A program made the translations under genes and the position numbers. The notes below the pieces were generated by a model that saw only the letters and a list, made by a program, of their open reading frames with translations, was not told the DNA's origin and did not search any database. Of a DNA stretch of 64,000 bases, positions 1 to 9,500 are shown one piece after another. How positions within the stretch are numbered: the stretch's first letter is position 1; each line of letters begins with the position of its first letter. The stretch spans positions 1 through 64,000 of IMG/VR virus record IMGVR_UViG_3300037520_002383; one strand, 5' to 3'. Origin of the DNA: a virus.

Positions 1-2422
1 CAGCAATCTCCGCATTACCAAAAAAGGCATTAAGGCCTGTAGTGGTGTTTGCCATTGTGACGTATCGGACGCCAAAATCAGTTGTCACGACTCGGCAGTT
101 TGCTGCGCTGCCCGAACTAACCATCACGGATCCAACGTAACAGCGGCTAGTAGTTCCGTCGTGGCCATTGCGATTAGGAGCAGTAGTTGAACCCAGCAGG
201 GTACCGGCAGTGGTCAGATAAATATATCTTTGTCCGTTACCTGTAAAGCCCATTCCGGAGATTGGGGCGGTAATAGTAGTGGAGTTTGAGTATACTGTAC
301 CATCGGCAAATCGGAACGAGCCACGCGATAGAGAAAAGGTAGCGCCATTGAAGAATAGGCCGCCACCGCCGATGACCTTAGAGGATTCTGCGCTCAAGGC
401 GCTATTGAGCCACAACTGTTGAGCGCGAACGATCTGTGCTCCGGCGGCCGTTATTTGAGCGTTACTGTCTCCGGCCAGGATCAATGCGTCTGCGCTGGCG
501 TCGTATTGCATACGATCTGTGAGAGCACCACCATCGTTCATGGTACTAAATCTCAGATCGATATCGTTGTCCGCAACCCTGTTGGTGCGGATCATCCATC
601 CGTCTGGCGGGTCGGCGGCGTCTGCATGTACCATGGATATTGCTACGTTGGTAGTGCCGACCGTCGTATTGCGCAGCTGCAGGGCCTCGCTGGATCCATC
701 TACCGCCGGAACCGCAGTGCCTGAGACCTGCACTCGCATGCCGCCGCCGGAACCGCCAACCGCCAAAAGCGCGGCCCCGGTGCCCGCCGTCGCCCTGACG
801 CCGACTCCCGTACCAAATCCCGTGCCCTGAACGCCATCGCTATTTCCGCCGCTGGCAACACCGATAACCCCAGCGCCACCCGAACCGCCCCCTTCACCGC
901 GGACGCCGTTACCGCTTGAGCTTCCAATACCCAAAACACCGTTGCCGGTTCCGACGCCACGCACACCCGTACCGGAGGCAGCTGAAATGGCCTGACCTAA
1001 AACGGATACCGGAGTTCCTGTCGTGGCATTGTTGAGGCCTTGAATGCCATACCCAGTAGCTGATGTCGTCACGCCATATACACCGGCAGTAGCGCCAGTG
1101 CCGCCGGTGCCCTGAACACCAACTCCCGTGCCGTCAGCCGTGCCCTCTAGTCCGTTGCCGTTACTGGCTGCAATCGCGGTATTTGAAATGGTGCCGGTCG
1201 TGTTGGCTCGCGGAGCCACTGTCGGTGTGCCGGCAACGGCATAGGACAACTGAACCGTACCCAACGAGGCGTTGGTAGCGGCGGCCACGAACGTGCGCCC
1301 GGCCTCATACTGCTTGTCGCGGAAGAAGACCTCGTTGCCGCGGCGCCAGGCGATAATGAAGCGACTGCCGGGAATCGCAGGTGCTCCCAACGTCGCCAGG
1401 TTCGCTACCTGCATCGTCAACGTCGCGGCGTTCGTGCTGCGATTGACGTCCACATACAGGCATTGATTGTCGGCCAGCGTCGCCGTGCCGTTGGTGATGG
1501 TGTTGTAGACGGCCGTGGAGTTGGCAAAGACGAGGTAGAGCGAAGTCCACTCGATGAGGCTGGTGCCAAGGGTCCAGCGGAAGTTGTCGCCATTCGGAAA
1601 GAGGCCGGTGCCGCCAAGGCACAGCTTGGTGTCGCGGTCGCTGTTGGCTGTGAACCAGCGCTCGCCGCCGCCGAGTTCCCAGAGGCGGGTCATCACGGCA
1701 TCTTGCCAATCCTTGCTGCTACCAATCGCCCGATCGCCGCCCGTGAACGCGGCATCGACGGTGCTGGCCTCAACGCTGCGCCCCTGCGGCCAAATAAAGG
1801 CATTCAGGTTATTGGCGTTAGAGCCACCAGAGGCCAATCGATATGCCATCTGTCGCGCATCGCTGATGCTTGTGACGCCACCGCTTGGGGTAACATTGAC
1901 GACCGCCAAGGGGCAGAGATGAGGGGTAGCGGCAAACTCCGTGCGCGAAATAACGAATCTGTACTTGAGGATGCGCGCCAGTGGCACCAAACGCGGGTTC
2001 TCCGTCCAGGATACGGTGTCCAAAAATGTAACGGTATCGGCCGTGGAGTCGTCGGCTTCGCGTCGCAGGTCGATGCCGACATAGTTATAGCCGGCACTGA
2101 AGCTACCCTCTACGTTGGCGTTGCTGGTAGATAGCGTTTCGTTGGGCGCGGAATCAGCGACTGTGAACACCGAACCGGCTTCGGTAGCCAGAGGATGAAT
2201 CAGCATACCACCGCCAACGACCACCTGCAGATTGGCTGCCGGCTGCCCCGTCATGCCCGACGACGCTATTGCAAAACCACGAATAACCAACGCCCGACTA
2301 CCCGCCAGAACACCACCGGCCAGGGCGTCAAAATCGGCGGCGACCGCCGACTCCAACATCCGTAGATGCGGCGCGTCAATGCGTTGTTGACCCAAAACAT
2401 TCAGTTGGCGCTTGACAGCCAT
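1..2422 (-). CDS. Tail fibre / appendage-like virion protein (3' end beyond window)
   Basis: The frame opens at an ATG (complement of 2420-2422) preceded by an AGGATGA Shine-Dalgarno. It stays open to base 1, giving at least 807 residues without a stop. The N-terminal part begins MAVKRQLNVLGQQRIDAPHL. The middle is rich in Gly, Thr, Ala and Ser and carries a glycine-rich run of short repeats around residues 400-560, with GVxG motifs such as VGVQGTGGTG, VRGVGTGNG and VRGEGG. This resembles the beta-helical stalks of phage fibres. It is the last gene of the minus-strand baseplate block, after the J and Kelch proteins, where fibres usually lie. The exact role is inferred from position and composition. 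It may be a baseplate-attached fibre or a receptor-binding protein. Confidence 0.7.
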   Translation of the reverse strand, partial: MAVKRQLNVLGQQRIDAPHLRMLESAVAADFDALAGGVLAGSRALVIRGFAIASSGMTGQPAANLQVVVGGGMLIHPLATEAGSVFTVADSAPNETLSTSNANVEGSFSAGYNYVGIDLRREADDSTADTVTFLDTVSWTENPRLVPLARILKYRFVISRTEFAATPHLCPLAVVNVTPSGGVTSISDARQMAYRLASGGSNANNLNAFIWPQGRSVEASTVDAAFTGGDRAIGSSKDWQDAVMTRLWELGGGERWFTANSDRDTKLCLGGTGLFPNGDNFRWTLGTSLIEWTSLYLVFANSTAVYNTITNGTATLADNQCLYVDVNRSTNAATLTMQVANLATLGAPAIPGSRFIIAWRRGNEVFFRDKQYEAGRTFVAAATNASLGTVQLSYAVAGTPTVAPRANTTGTISNTAIAASNGNGLEGTADGTGVGVQGTGGTGATAGVYGVTTSATGYGIQGLNNATTGTPVSVLGQAISAASGTGVRGVGTGNGVLGIGSSSGNGVRGEGGGSGGAGVIGVASGGNSDGVQGTGFGTGVGVRATAGTGAALLAVGGSGGGMRVQVSGTAVPAVDGSSEALQLRNTTVGTTNVAISMVHADAADPPDGWMIRTNRVADNDIDLRFSTMNDGGALTDRMQYDASADALILAGDSNAQITAAGAQIVRAQQLWLNSALSAESSKVIGGGGLFFNGATFSLSRGSFRFADGTVYSNSTTITAPISGMGFTGNGQRYIYLTTAGTLLGSTTAPNRNGHDGTTSRCYVGSVMVSSGSAANCRVVTTDFGVRYVTMANTTTGLNAFFGNAEIA

Positions 2423-2452
2423 GTGATCATCCTACTTTGACGGGGGAGTGAC

Positions 2453-2902
2453 TCAAAGATTGTTCGTGAATCCAGTAGCCTTCAGTTCAAGCTCGTTGTT
2501 CCAATGCAGGGCCGTGAAGGTGAAGGTGCCGGTCACCATGCCCCTGGATTCGGCGACAAACGACTGCTGTTGTACTGAACATTCGTCGGCTCGAAAAAAT
2601 ATAGTTTTGTCGCGGCGATTGAGAATCAACAAAGAAAAATAGCGCTCTTCTGGGATTTTTTCGGGCGGCGCAACAATACCACGACCCTCCAGACCACCTG
2701 TAGAGTGACGCCGCAGAAAGCCTACGGTACCCGAGATCTTCATGACCGTCGGCGCTAGTTCCTGCGCATGCATGACGTCAATAGCCATAACTTCGTCCCT
2801 CGGCGTTGCGGAGACAAAGTTGAAGGCCGTAACTTCGCCGAAAGGGTGTCCGTTTACGAAAACCAGCAGTTGAGCGCCGGTTATGTTTCTGGAGGCAGTC
2901 AT
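2453..2902 (-). CDS. Small tail-tube-like baseplate protein
   Basis: This is a 149-residue protein starting MTASRNITGAQLLVFVNGHP. Its ATG overlaps the stop of the upstream Kelch gene (ATGA), implying translational coupling. It has alternating beta-strand patterns, a central segment with VMKISGTVGFLRR and a C-terminal TGTFTFTALHWNNE. The size and strand pattern resemble the tail tube protein encoded at 52975-53454 (FVNG near the start, a long central loop, a final beta strand). I infer a tube-fold protein in the baseplate, such as a tube initiator or hub cap. The similarity is by eye only, and the gene could be an unrelated beta-sandwich structural protein. Confidence 0.55.
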   Translation of the reverse strand: MTASRNITGAQLLVFVNGHPFGEVTAFNFVSATPRDEVMAIDVMHAQELAPTVMKISGTVGFLRRHSTGGLEGRGIVAPPEKIPEERYFSLLILNRRDKTIFFRADECSVQQQSFVAESRGMVTGTFTFTALHWNNELELKATGFTNNL

Positions 2903-5900
2903 GTGATGTCATCCTCCTCTTGCGCCGCTGCGACTTCGGCCGTCAAGCCATCTCCACCCCAAACCCTTACGGCATCAGATAGCTTCTGCGAACCAGCCAT
3001 AGGATACCCGGCATTTCCCAGCCCCACATCGTCTGGATACAACACTTTTACATTCAGACCAGGACCGGCGGCGACGGCCGACCGCACGGCAGATTCAGCC
3101 GCAACGCGACCGGCATTGGAGTTCGTGACGTAAAAGGAGCCGCGGGTCTGCGCGTTTTCGGGGAAGCCGGGTGATTGCTGTGACAGCAATGTTACTTTGG
3201 CGCCTACGGCGTACGCATACGGCCAAATATACCGATTGTCGATAGCCAACTCCGTATTCGAAATCCGCCTCAGATAGGGTATAGGGTAGGCGGCGTCTTC
3301 GTAGCCGACCCGGATAGCCAACCAGCCGGGGGCATCGGGGAAGCTGGCGGCGTTAGCTAGCGCCAAGACACCGATCTGGGCATTCTTGGAGATGGCCGTG
3401 GTGATGGTCGACTCCGTTGACGTCAACAGGGGGCTGGCTTTGTCATCCCAAACATATGGACCGATGGCGCGGGCCTGCGCGCTAGCCGTCGTGGTCTTGT
3501 TCAATGTGATTGTGGCGCCGGGCGCCATCTCCGATCGCAGCACGTCCCCCGTTTCTAGACCCGATATCGTAAAGGACGTCGACGATGGAACCGACGTAAC
3601 GCGATGAACGCCATTGACGCGATGCGCCGGCGCAGCGTAATCGGAACCGGGTACGAAGACAGCCGTCACTGTTTGGGGCGTGAATGAAGTGCTGGTGAGA
3701 GAGCTGTTGCCGGTAGTGGCGTCTTCGCCACCGAAAAAGAAGCCGACGCCGCCGCTGACCACAGCTACGCCGTAGTCATAAGCAAATCCCGCCGTGGCAA
3801 ATCCTTCTGCGTTACTGAACGGAGCCAAGCTCCATTTGCCCGTTGGAATATCATAGACTTCAGTGGGGAAAATGGAGCTGGTAGCGAATGATCCTGCTTG
3901 ACGCATGCCGCCAATAACATAAACCTTAGTTCCGATTCGGAAGACCACCGGATTATATCGGCCATAGCGCAAACGCCCAGCCGGCGTCCAGGCGCCAGTG
4001 GCGACATCAAACATTTCCACCTCGTCTACCAGACGAGATACGGTTTCATTAGCTAATACGCGCCCAAACCCCCCAATCGCCAGTGCCCTACCACCGCCGA
4101 TGTCCACCACTCGATGCCGAAAGCGCGCTACGGCCATTCGTCCGGGGGTTGTCCAGGTGGGGGTAATGAGATTGCTGGCGAAGTTCGTGGAATCCAGTGG
4201 CGTCGTACCGAAACCACCACACCACAAGGCCGCAACGGGTTTTGTGGCATCGTCGATAGCCGACAAAGCACAGCCGGCATGTTCACTGCGGGCATCGGTG
4301 TCAGTGTTTGATAGGCCGACGGTAGACGCCGCGGCCACAGCCAGACCGTTCACGGCGGGATTGAAAACCGAGATGACGTTGGTGCGCGAAGAAACTGTGT
4401 CTTGGCCGCCAATAATCAATACTTGTTGACGCTGTGAGGCATCGAGAATCGTCAGCGCCAGAGGGAAGCGGCAGGCGGGGTGGGTGGTATTGGCGACAGT
4501 CAAGAAGCTGCCCACATTCGCGCCGCCAGTCGCCGACAAAAAGAGACGAGCGTTTTGTGTGAAAGTGGGGGTATTAGCGGTCTGGCCGCAGACAATAAAC
4601 GCGCCGATCCCTAGAGACCCTCTGTAGGATGAGGCACCTGAGTACGCGGCGGCATATCCGGTATCGGCGGTGGAATAGTGATTGTAAGAATAAACGGGAC
4701 GAGATGCCGCATCCAATGTGGTGCCCAGAAAGCGCATGACCTTGTAGGTAGAATAATAGGTCGCGGTGGTCCGACCGCCGTGAATGAAGATGTCGCCGTT
4801 ATTCAGCGCTACACCGGCGGCGCCGGTGCGAGCAACAAAGGAATCTAGCGAGCGTACGAAGCTAACGAAAGATTGACGGCTGGCGCCCGTGGTGCCCGTA
4901 GCGCCGGCGGCGCCATCGATGGGCACGGTCGTCAGGGGGTGGGTATATGAGGTCGGCCGAACATTATCCAGCGTAACGAAATCATTGGCCTGTAGGCCGT
5001 GAGCGACACCCGTAGTTACGGTTAGGGATCCGTTGGGGCCCAGGGTTGCCGAGAGATCGCCGAGAGCCGATGTCGTCTGTGCCGGCACATAAGCAGCCTT
5101 ATAGGCTTCTCGCGTTACGACTTTTGTAGTCGTTGGCAGATGCAGACGAATGGCGTTGCCGACGCCAGAGACCATGGCGCCGTTACTCGATGGCGCTGTG
5201 TAGGTAGCTCGATATACTTGCAGGTCATTGGCAGCCACCGACAAGGGACCGGCTTGCGTTACGGCCACGGGATTCACGATCGTCAGGGTCTGCAGATAAG
5301 CGCTTCCGGTCCACGTCACGGTAACGTCAGTGATTTCAAATGTTCCGCGATTGGCAACGTTCAGGTCGCTATCGCGTGCCAACAAATAATCACCAACACG
5401 CACATTCATCGCCGGAGTGCTGGTTGTGATGGCCACCGCCGCCTTATCGTTGCCTGGAAGCGAAATGGCATAAGTGCTGCCGGCGACAACGTTGGCTACC
5501 AACTCCGGAAAACGAAGTGGGTATTGAGCCAGGCCACCGACGACACGGATCTTAGAAGCCAACCCCAAGGTGGGAGAGTAAATCGAAACCCGATACAGTC
5601 CCGTGTCGGGGTTCAGGTTTGTCGCCGCCCAGGCCCTGCTGCCGAGCTGACGCAACTGACGGCTGATAGACGCCGCGACTTCGATGGCCTGAGCCTGACC
5701 AATAATAGCGAAATCGGCCGTAGAAAACACAATAGGATATATTGTGCCGTCTATATCAATCTGCAACTGCATCTGATCACTAAGCGCGTATGGTGCATCA
5801 ACTTGAGTTTGAATGACGGCCCTAACGGCGCTACTGCCATAGAATACTTCTAAAATCTCCCAGATCGCCTTGTAGGTGATTCTGTCTGATGACAGGCGAA

Positions 5901-6501
5901 TGGCGAGTTCACGGAAAACGTCGTCGCGCATCCCCACGGCCGCGGGGCGAGTCACGCCGAGTTCGCGCGCCAAACGATCCAGGTACTTGCCTTCGGCCGT
6001 ACTCAAAAACATCTGATCCCAGGCGCCGCGAGCCGTATCCTGTAGATGCTGGTCGCCACGAGACAGCGCATATACCAACGCATCCCAGCCCTCACCCACG
6101 AAAGCCGGCGACAAAAACTGCCGCAGCACGGTTTCGGGCGTGACATCCTCCGCCCCGCCATTTCTCAGATCCTGAGGCTGTGTCGATACGACACTAAAAA
6201 TAGCCACTCGCGAGGATGCATCTAAAGCCTCACCCGTCACCGCCGTAACGCCAGAAGTCAGCAGACTCCAGCTACCGGCAGCCAAGAGGTTGGATGCAAA
6301 CAGCGTAAACGCCCGAGGATCATCGGGAACAGCTACGACGCGAATGATCCGCGACGATCCGGGGCCCGACAACTGATAGTTGACGGGATTCAAGGCATCG
6401 TTGCTGTTGACATCAGAAACGGCCTGAGCGGCGGCGCTGAATACCACGCGGATGGCCGCGGGGCCAACCGATGATACCGTTTGAATCGCAAAAACAGTCA
6501 T
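2899..6501 (-). CDS. Large baseplate protein with internal Kelch-like propeller
   Basis: The ATG at 6501 is chosen because AAAGGG lies five bases upstream; a GTG two codons earlier sits too close to that site. The product is about 1200 residues. The first ~240 residues include GKYLDRLARELGVTRP, like the baseplate wedge family (LDxLGxxxGV-type segment), and an Ig-like beta start. Residues ~550-930 hold Kelch-type repeats: FIHGGRTT, VLIIGGQ, RALAIGGFGR, KVYVIGGM and SGGVGFFFGG, each preceded by hydrophobic strands and followed by W or Y about 20-30 residues on (GAWTPAGRLRYGR, GKWSLAPF). Such repeats normally build a six- or seven-bladed beta-propeller used for binding. The gene lies just downstream of J, so a wedge-to-fibre connector carrying a binding propeller is likely. 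Confidence 0.75.
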   Translation of the reverse strand: MTVFAIQTVSSVGPAAIRVVFSAAAQAVSDVNSNDALNPVNYQLSGPGSSRIIRVVAVPDDPRAFTLFASNLLAAGSWSLLTSGVTAVTGEALDASSRVAIFSVVSTQPQDLRNGGAEDVTPETVLRQFLSPAFVGEGWDALVYALSRGDQHLQDTARGAWDQMFLSTAEGKYLDRLARELGVTRPAAVGMRDDVFRELAIRLSSDRITYKAIWEILEVFYGSSAVRAVIQTQVDAPYALSDQMQLQIDIDGTIYPIVFSTADFAIIGQAQAIEVAASISRQLRQLGSRAWAATNLNPDTGLYRVSIYSPTLGLASKIRVVGGLAQYPLRFPELVANVVAGSTYAISLPGNDKAAVAITTSTPAMNVRVGDYLLARDSDLNVANRGTFEITDVTVTWTGSAYLQTLTIVNPVAVTQAGPLSVAANDLQVYRATYTAPSSNGAMVSGVGNAIRLHLPTTTKVVTREAYKAAYVPAQTTSALGDLSATLGPNGSLTVTTGVAHGLQANDFVTLDNVRPTSYTHPLTTVPIDGAAGATGTTGASRQSFVSFVRSLDSFVARTGAAGVALNNGDIFIHGGRTTATYYSTYKVMRFLGTTLDAASRPVYSYNHYSTADTGYAAAYSGASSYRGSLGIGAFIVCGQTANTPTFTQNARLFLSATGGANVGSFLTVANTTHPACRFPLALTILDASQRQQVLIIGGQDTVSSRTNVISVFNPAVNGLAVAAASTVGLSNTDTDARSEHAGCALSAIDDATKPVAALWCGGFGTTPLDSTNFASNLITPTWTTPGRMAVARFRHRVVDIGGGRALAIGGFGRVLANETVSRLVDEVEMFDVATGAWTPAGRLRYGRYNPVVFRIGTKVYVIGGMRQAGSFATSSIFPTEVYDIPTGKWSLAPFSNAEGFATAGFAYDYGVAVVSGGVGFFFGGEDATTGNSSLTSTSFTPQTVTAVFVPGSDYAAPAHRVNGVHRVTSVPSSTSFTISGLETGDVLRSEMAPGATITLNKTTTASAQARAIGPYVWDDKASPLLTSTESTITTAISKNAQIGVLALANAASFPDAPGWLAIRVGYEDAAYPIPYLRRISNTELAIDNRYIWPYAYAVGAKVTLLSQQSPGFPENAQTRGSFYVTNSNAGRVAAESAVRSAVAAGPGLNVKVLYPDDVGLGNAGYPMAGSQKLSDAVRVWGGDGLTAEVAAAQEEDDIT

Positions 6502-6510
6502 GGCCACCCT

Positions 6511-9500
6511 TTACTCGCCGATGATAGCAACTGTGATGTCTTGTTCGGCGTCCAAAACGAAGGCCTTTTCGTAGGGCTGTACGGCAATCAGATCGTTATC
6601 GCCGTTGTAGCTGGGGGAGACAATAGACACAGCCAAAACGCCATTCACACTGGCGGCAGCAGATACGATATCGCTGATTACCACTGACTTGCCGACGCCA
6701 AAGGTATTGATGGCGCCCGCCACTGCCGATCGCACATAAGCTATAGCATCCTGCGGCAACACGCCAAGTCGTAGGCGAATGGCGAGGGAGACCTGAATCC
6801 TCTTGACCAGGGGGCCGCTGATGGCGATGTTGGTACCCGCAGCCACAACTCCCGGATAGGCCTCTGGTTCGCGCAAATCCCCCATGACAACTCGATTGAC
6901 TTCAGCCAACAGGCCCGTATTATACCGGTAAGCATCGATTCCTGGAACGATGCTAGTATCAAAATCCAGTTTATCGAGTGAAGCCAAAACAGCGCCATAA
7001 ACATCGGAAATCTCGTAATCACCTGGGATTGAACGAGAGTATGTGATTGCGCCCGTGGTGTCCGTGTCATGCACCATGTCCATCTTTACATCCACCAACA
7101 AAGGGTTGGTGGCATGAGGAGAAATGGATTCGATTCGACCGATATGTCGGACTTTGCTGGCGGCAATGAATCGATACTTGGAGGCGTTGAGTCCGAGGGC
7201 AACGGTCGGCGTCGTTTGCGCCACCCACGCCCTTTCGGAGGTGTCAAGTTGAATGGATTGTGTAGTATAGCTAACGCTTTGAATGCGCCAAAGTCCTTTA
7301 TTTGCCACACCCCATTCTTCACCATCAATAGCAAAGTAATCACCAGCCATAGGACCACTGGTAACGTATCTAATGCTGACGGTCTTACCGTCTTCTTCGA
7401 TGGCATTGGGGTTTTCGAACCACACGGCGTATGCGCCGGCTGTATTGGAGACAGCCGAGGCGATTATCCTGAAAGTGCCGGTATTTGCGGTTGAGACAGG
7501 CGAAGATCCGCCTTGAGTGATATTGATCATTTTTTCGGTGGCGCTGGGGGGGGTCGTAAAGCCAGCCATCATCACGAAGCGCCCTTGTTTACGCACCTGG
7601 ATTGTAGTAAGGGAGGTCGTGGCCAGTAATCCAGCGCTGATAATGCTGGTGCCGCCAAACGTCAAGTTGCCGGCAGCGTCGTTTGCCGTCAGCGTATTAT
7701 CGATCGCCAGCGCGCGACTAGGCGCTGCGGCATTGGCGACTTCTGCCATCATACCGGCGCTAAAGCCCAGAGACTGATCGGCGGGGATGGACACGACTAC
7801 CGGCCCTGACGATGCATTGAGGGCCGTTAGGGAGCCAACGATTGACGCCGACGCCGCGTTTGCCGTTCCCCCCTGGATCTGCACGGATCCGCCGCTACCG
7901 GGTGTGACGCTAGCGATCTGAGGTGCGCGGCCGTTAGCGGCCAGCCCCACCTCTGCCACCTGCGCAAGGCCGGAAATACCCAGGGTATTGAGCCAGCGCA
8001 CAACGTCGATGGCCGTGACGGGGGCAATACGGATCTCTTCGTTGATCCAATCGCTGTTGCTGGCTAACGCCGCCGTGATCGGGGCCTTGAACGCCAACGT
8101 GTAGTTGCCGGCCAATGTGCCGGGGCTCGTGGTCGTAGAGACCCAGTTCACGCCATCGATAAGTGCTGCGTACTCTACAAGCTCATTGACGGTACCGGGG
8201 CTTTCGTCGCGCGACGACAGCGCGATTGTGCCTGAACCCGTGCCCGTAACTGTAGCGGTTACGGGGCACGTCGCGCCCAAGGCATTCACTGAGGCAGCAA
8301 TCGCCGTCGCCGTGTTCGCTGTTCCATCTATGGGGAAAATAGAGAGATTCGAAGCAGAACCAAGCGATTGATACGTCAATGTCGTACCGGGTGTCCCCAG
8401 ATTGTCATCGTAGTCGGCGTACCCTTGAATGTAGCGATCTCCGAGATTGTTGATGCGGAAGCTGCGATTGCGCCAGGCCAGTGGAATGAAAGTAGAGTCC
8501 GCGAGTCGAATGATGTCACCGACGATAACCGAACCGGTGTTCAGACGCCGCTCAACGGTGTCCGTCGAGACGCTGCCGATGTTGGCAATGGGCCCAGCCG
8601 CCGTCCCGGCTTCGGCATATGTAATGGTCGTTGCTCCGACAGTCGTGATGACTTTCAGACCCGAAGAAAAGCTGCCCGAAGTCGAAGCTAGATAGATGAC
8701 GTCACCGGCAACCAATCCGTGATTGCTTACATTATAGAGACCCATGGTTAGGCCGAGTGTCAATGTGACGTCAGTGGTAGTCCGTGAGGCGCTGGTCACG
8801 GGAAAGCCGCAACAGATGGTCAATACGTCGAGGCCGCCGACTGTATTGTATCCATAGCCGATTCGCGTTGAGTCCCTGGGAAGATAGGTGTCGTCGACTC
8901 GCGCCGCGCCAGAAGGCAGCCTCACCGATACGAGGTTGTAAGCACGCAAGGCGGCTTGGGTCGGGCGATTATCCACGGTTACCTGAAGCGGCTGCGACGC
9001 TGCCAGAGGATATGCGTAACGCAATCGCGCCCAGTCGCCATCTGCACCAAATCGCTTCCAGCGCCAGAGAATACGCTTGTTGGCGTCGGCGCTGTGCGTC
9101 AACAGACGCGACTTCATGTACACCGCAAAATCATTGAAACTATAACCAAGACCGAAAGCGCCGGTAAGGCTTAGGTTGGAGTTGTCGGCATCCACCATGT
9201 CATTCGATGCACCATAGGTGGCGGTGGTGGGCTTCAATCGTCGATACATCGGCACAACAAAACGTTTGGAATCGATATCGCCGTCGATTACCGTCGTCAT
9301 CGTATCGTTGGGGCCAATCGCGTAGGCGCTGGCAAGATAAAGGGCATCGGACTGCGCCCAGAAGCGAGGGGCAGATGAGCGCAGCGTCAGGTCGGTATTG
9401 GTGACCGTGGTGATGCCCGTGATCATTGAATGAAAATCAGAGTTGTTGCCCCAACGCGGAGTTGTGCCAACAAAGTTTGGTGTTTTTTCGCCGACAACAA

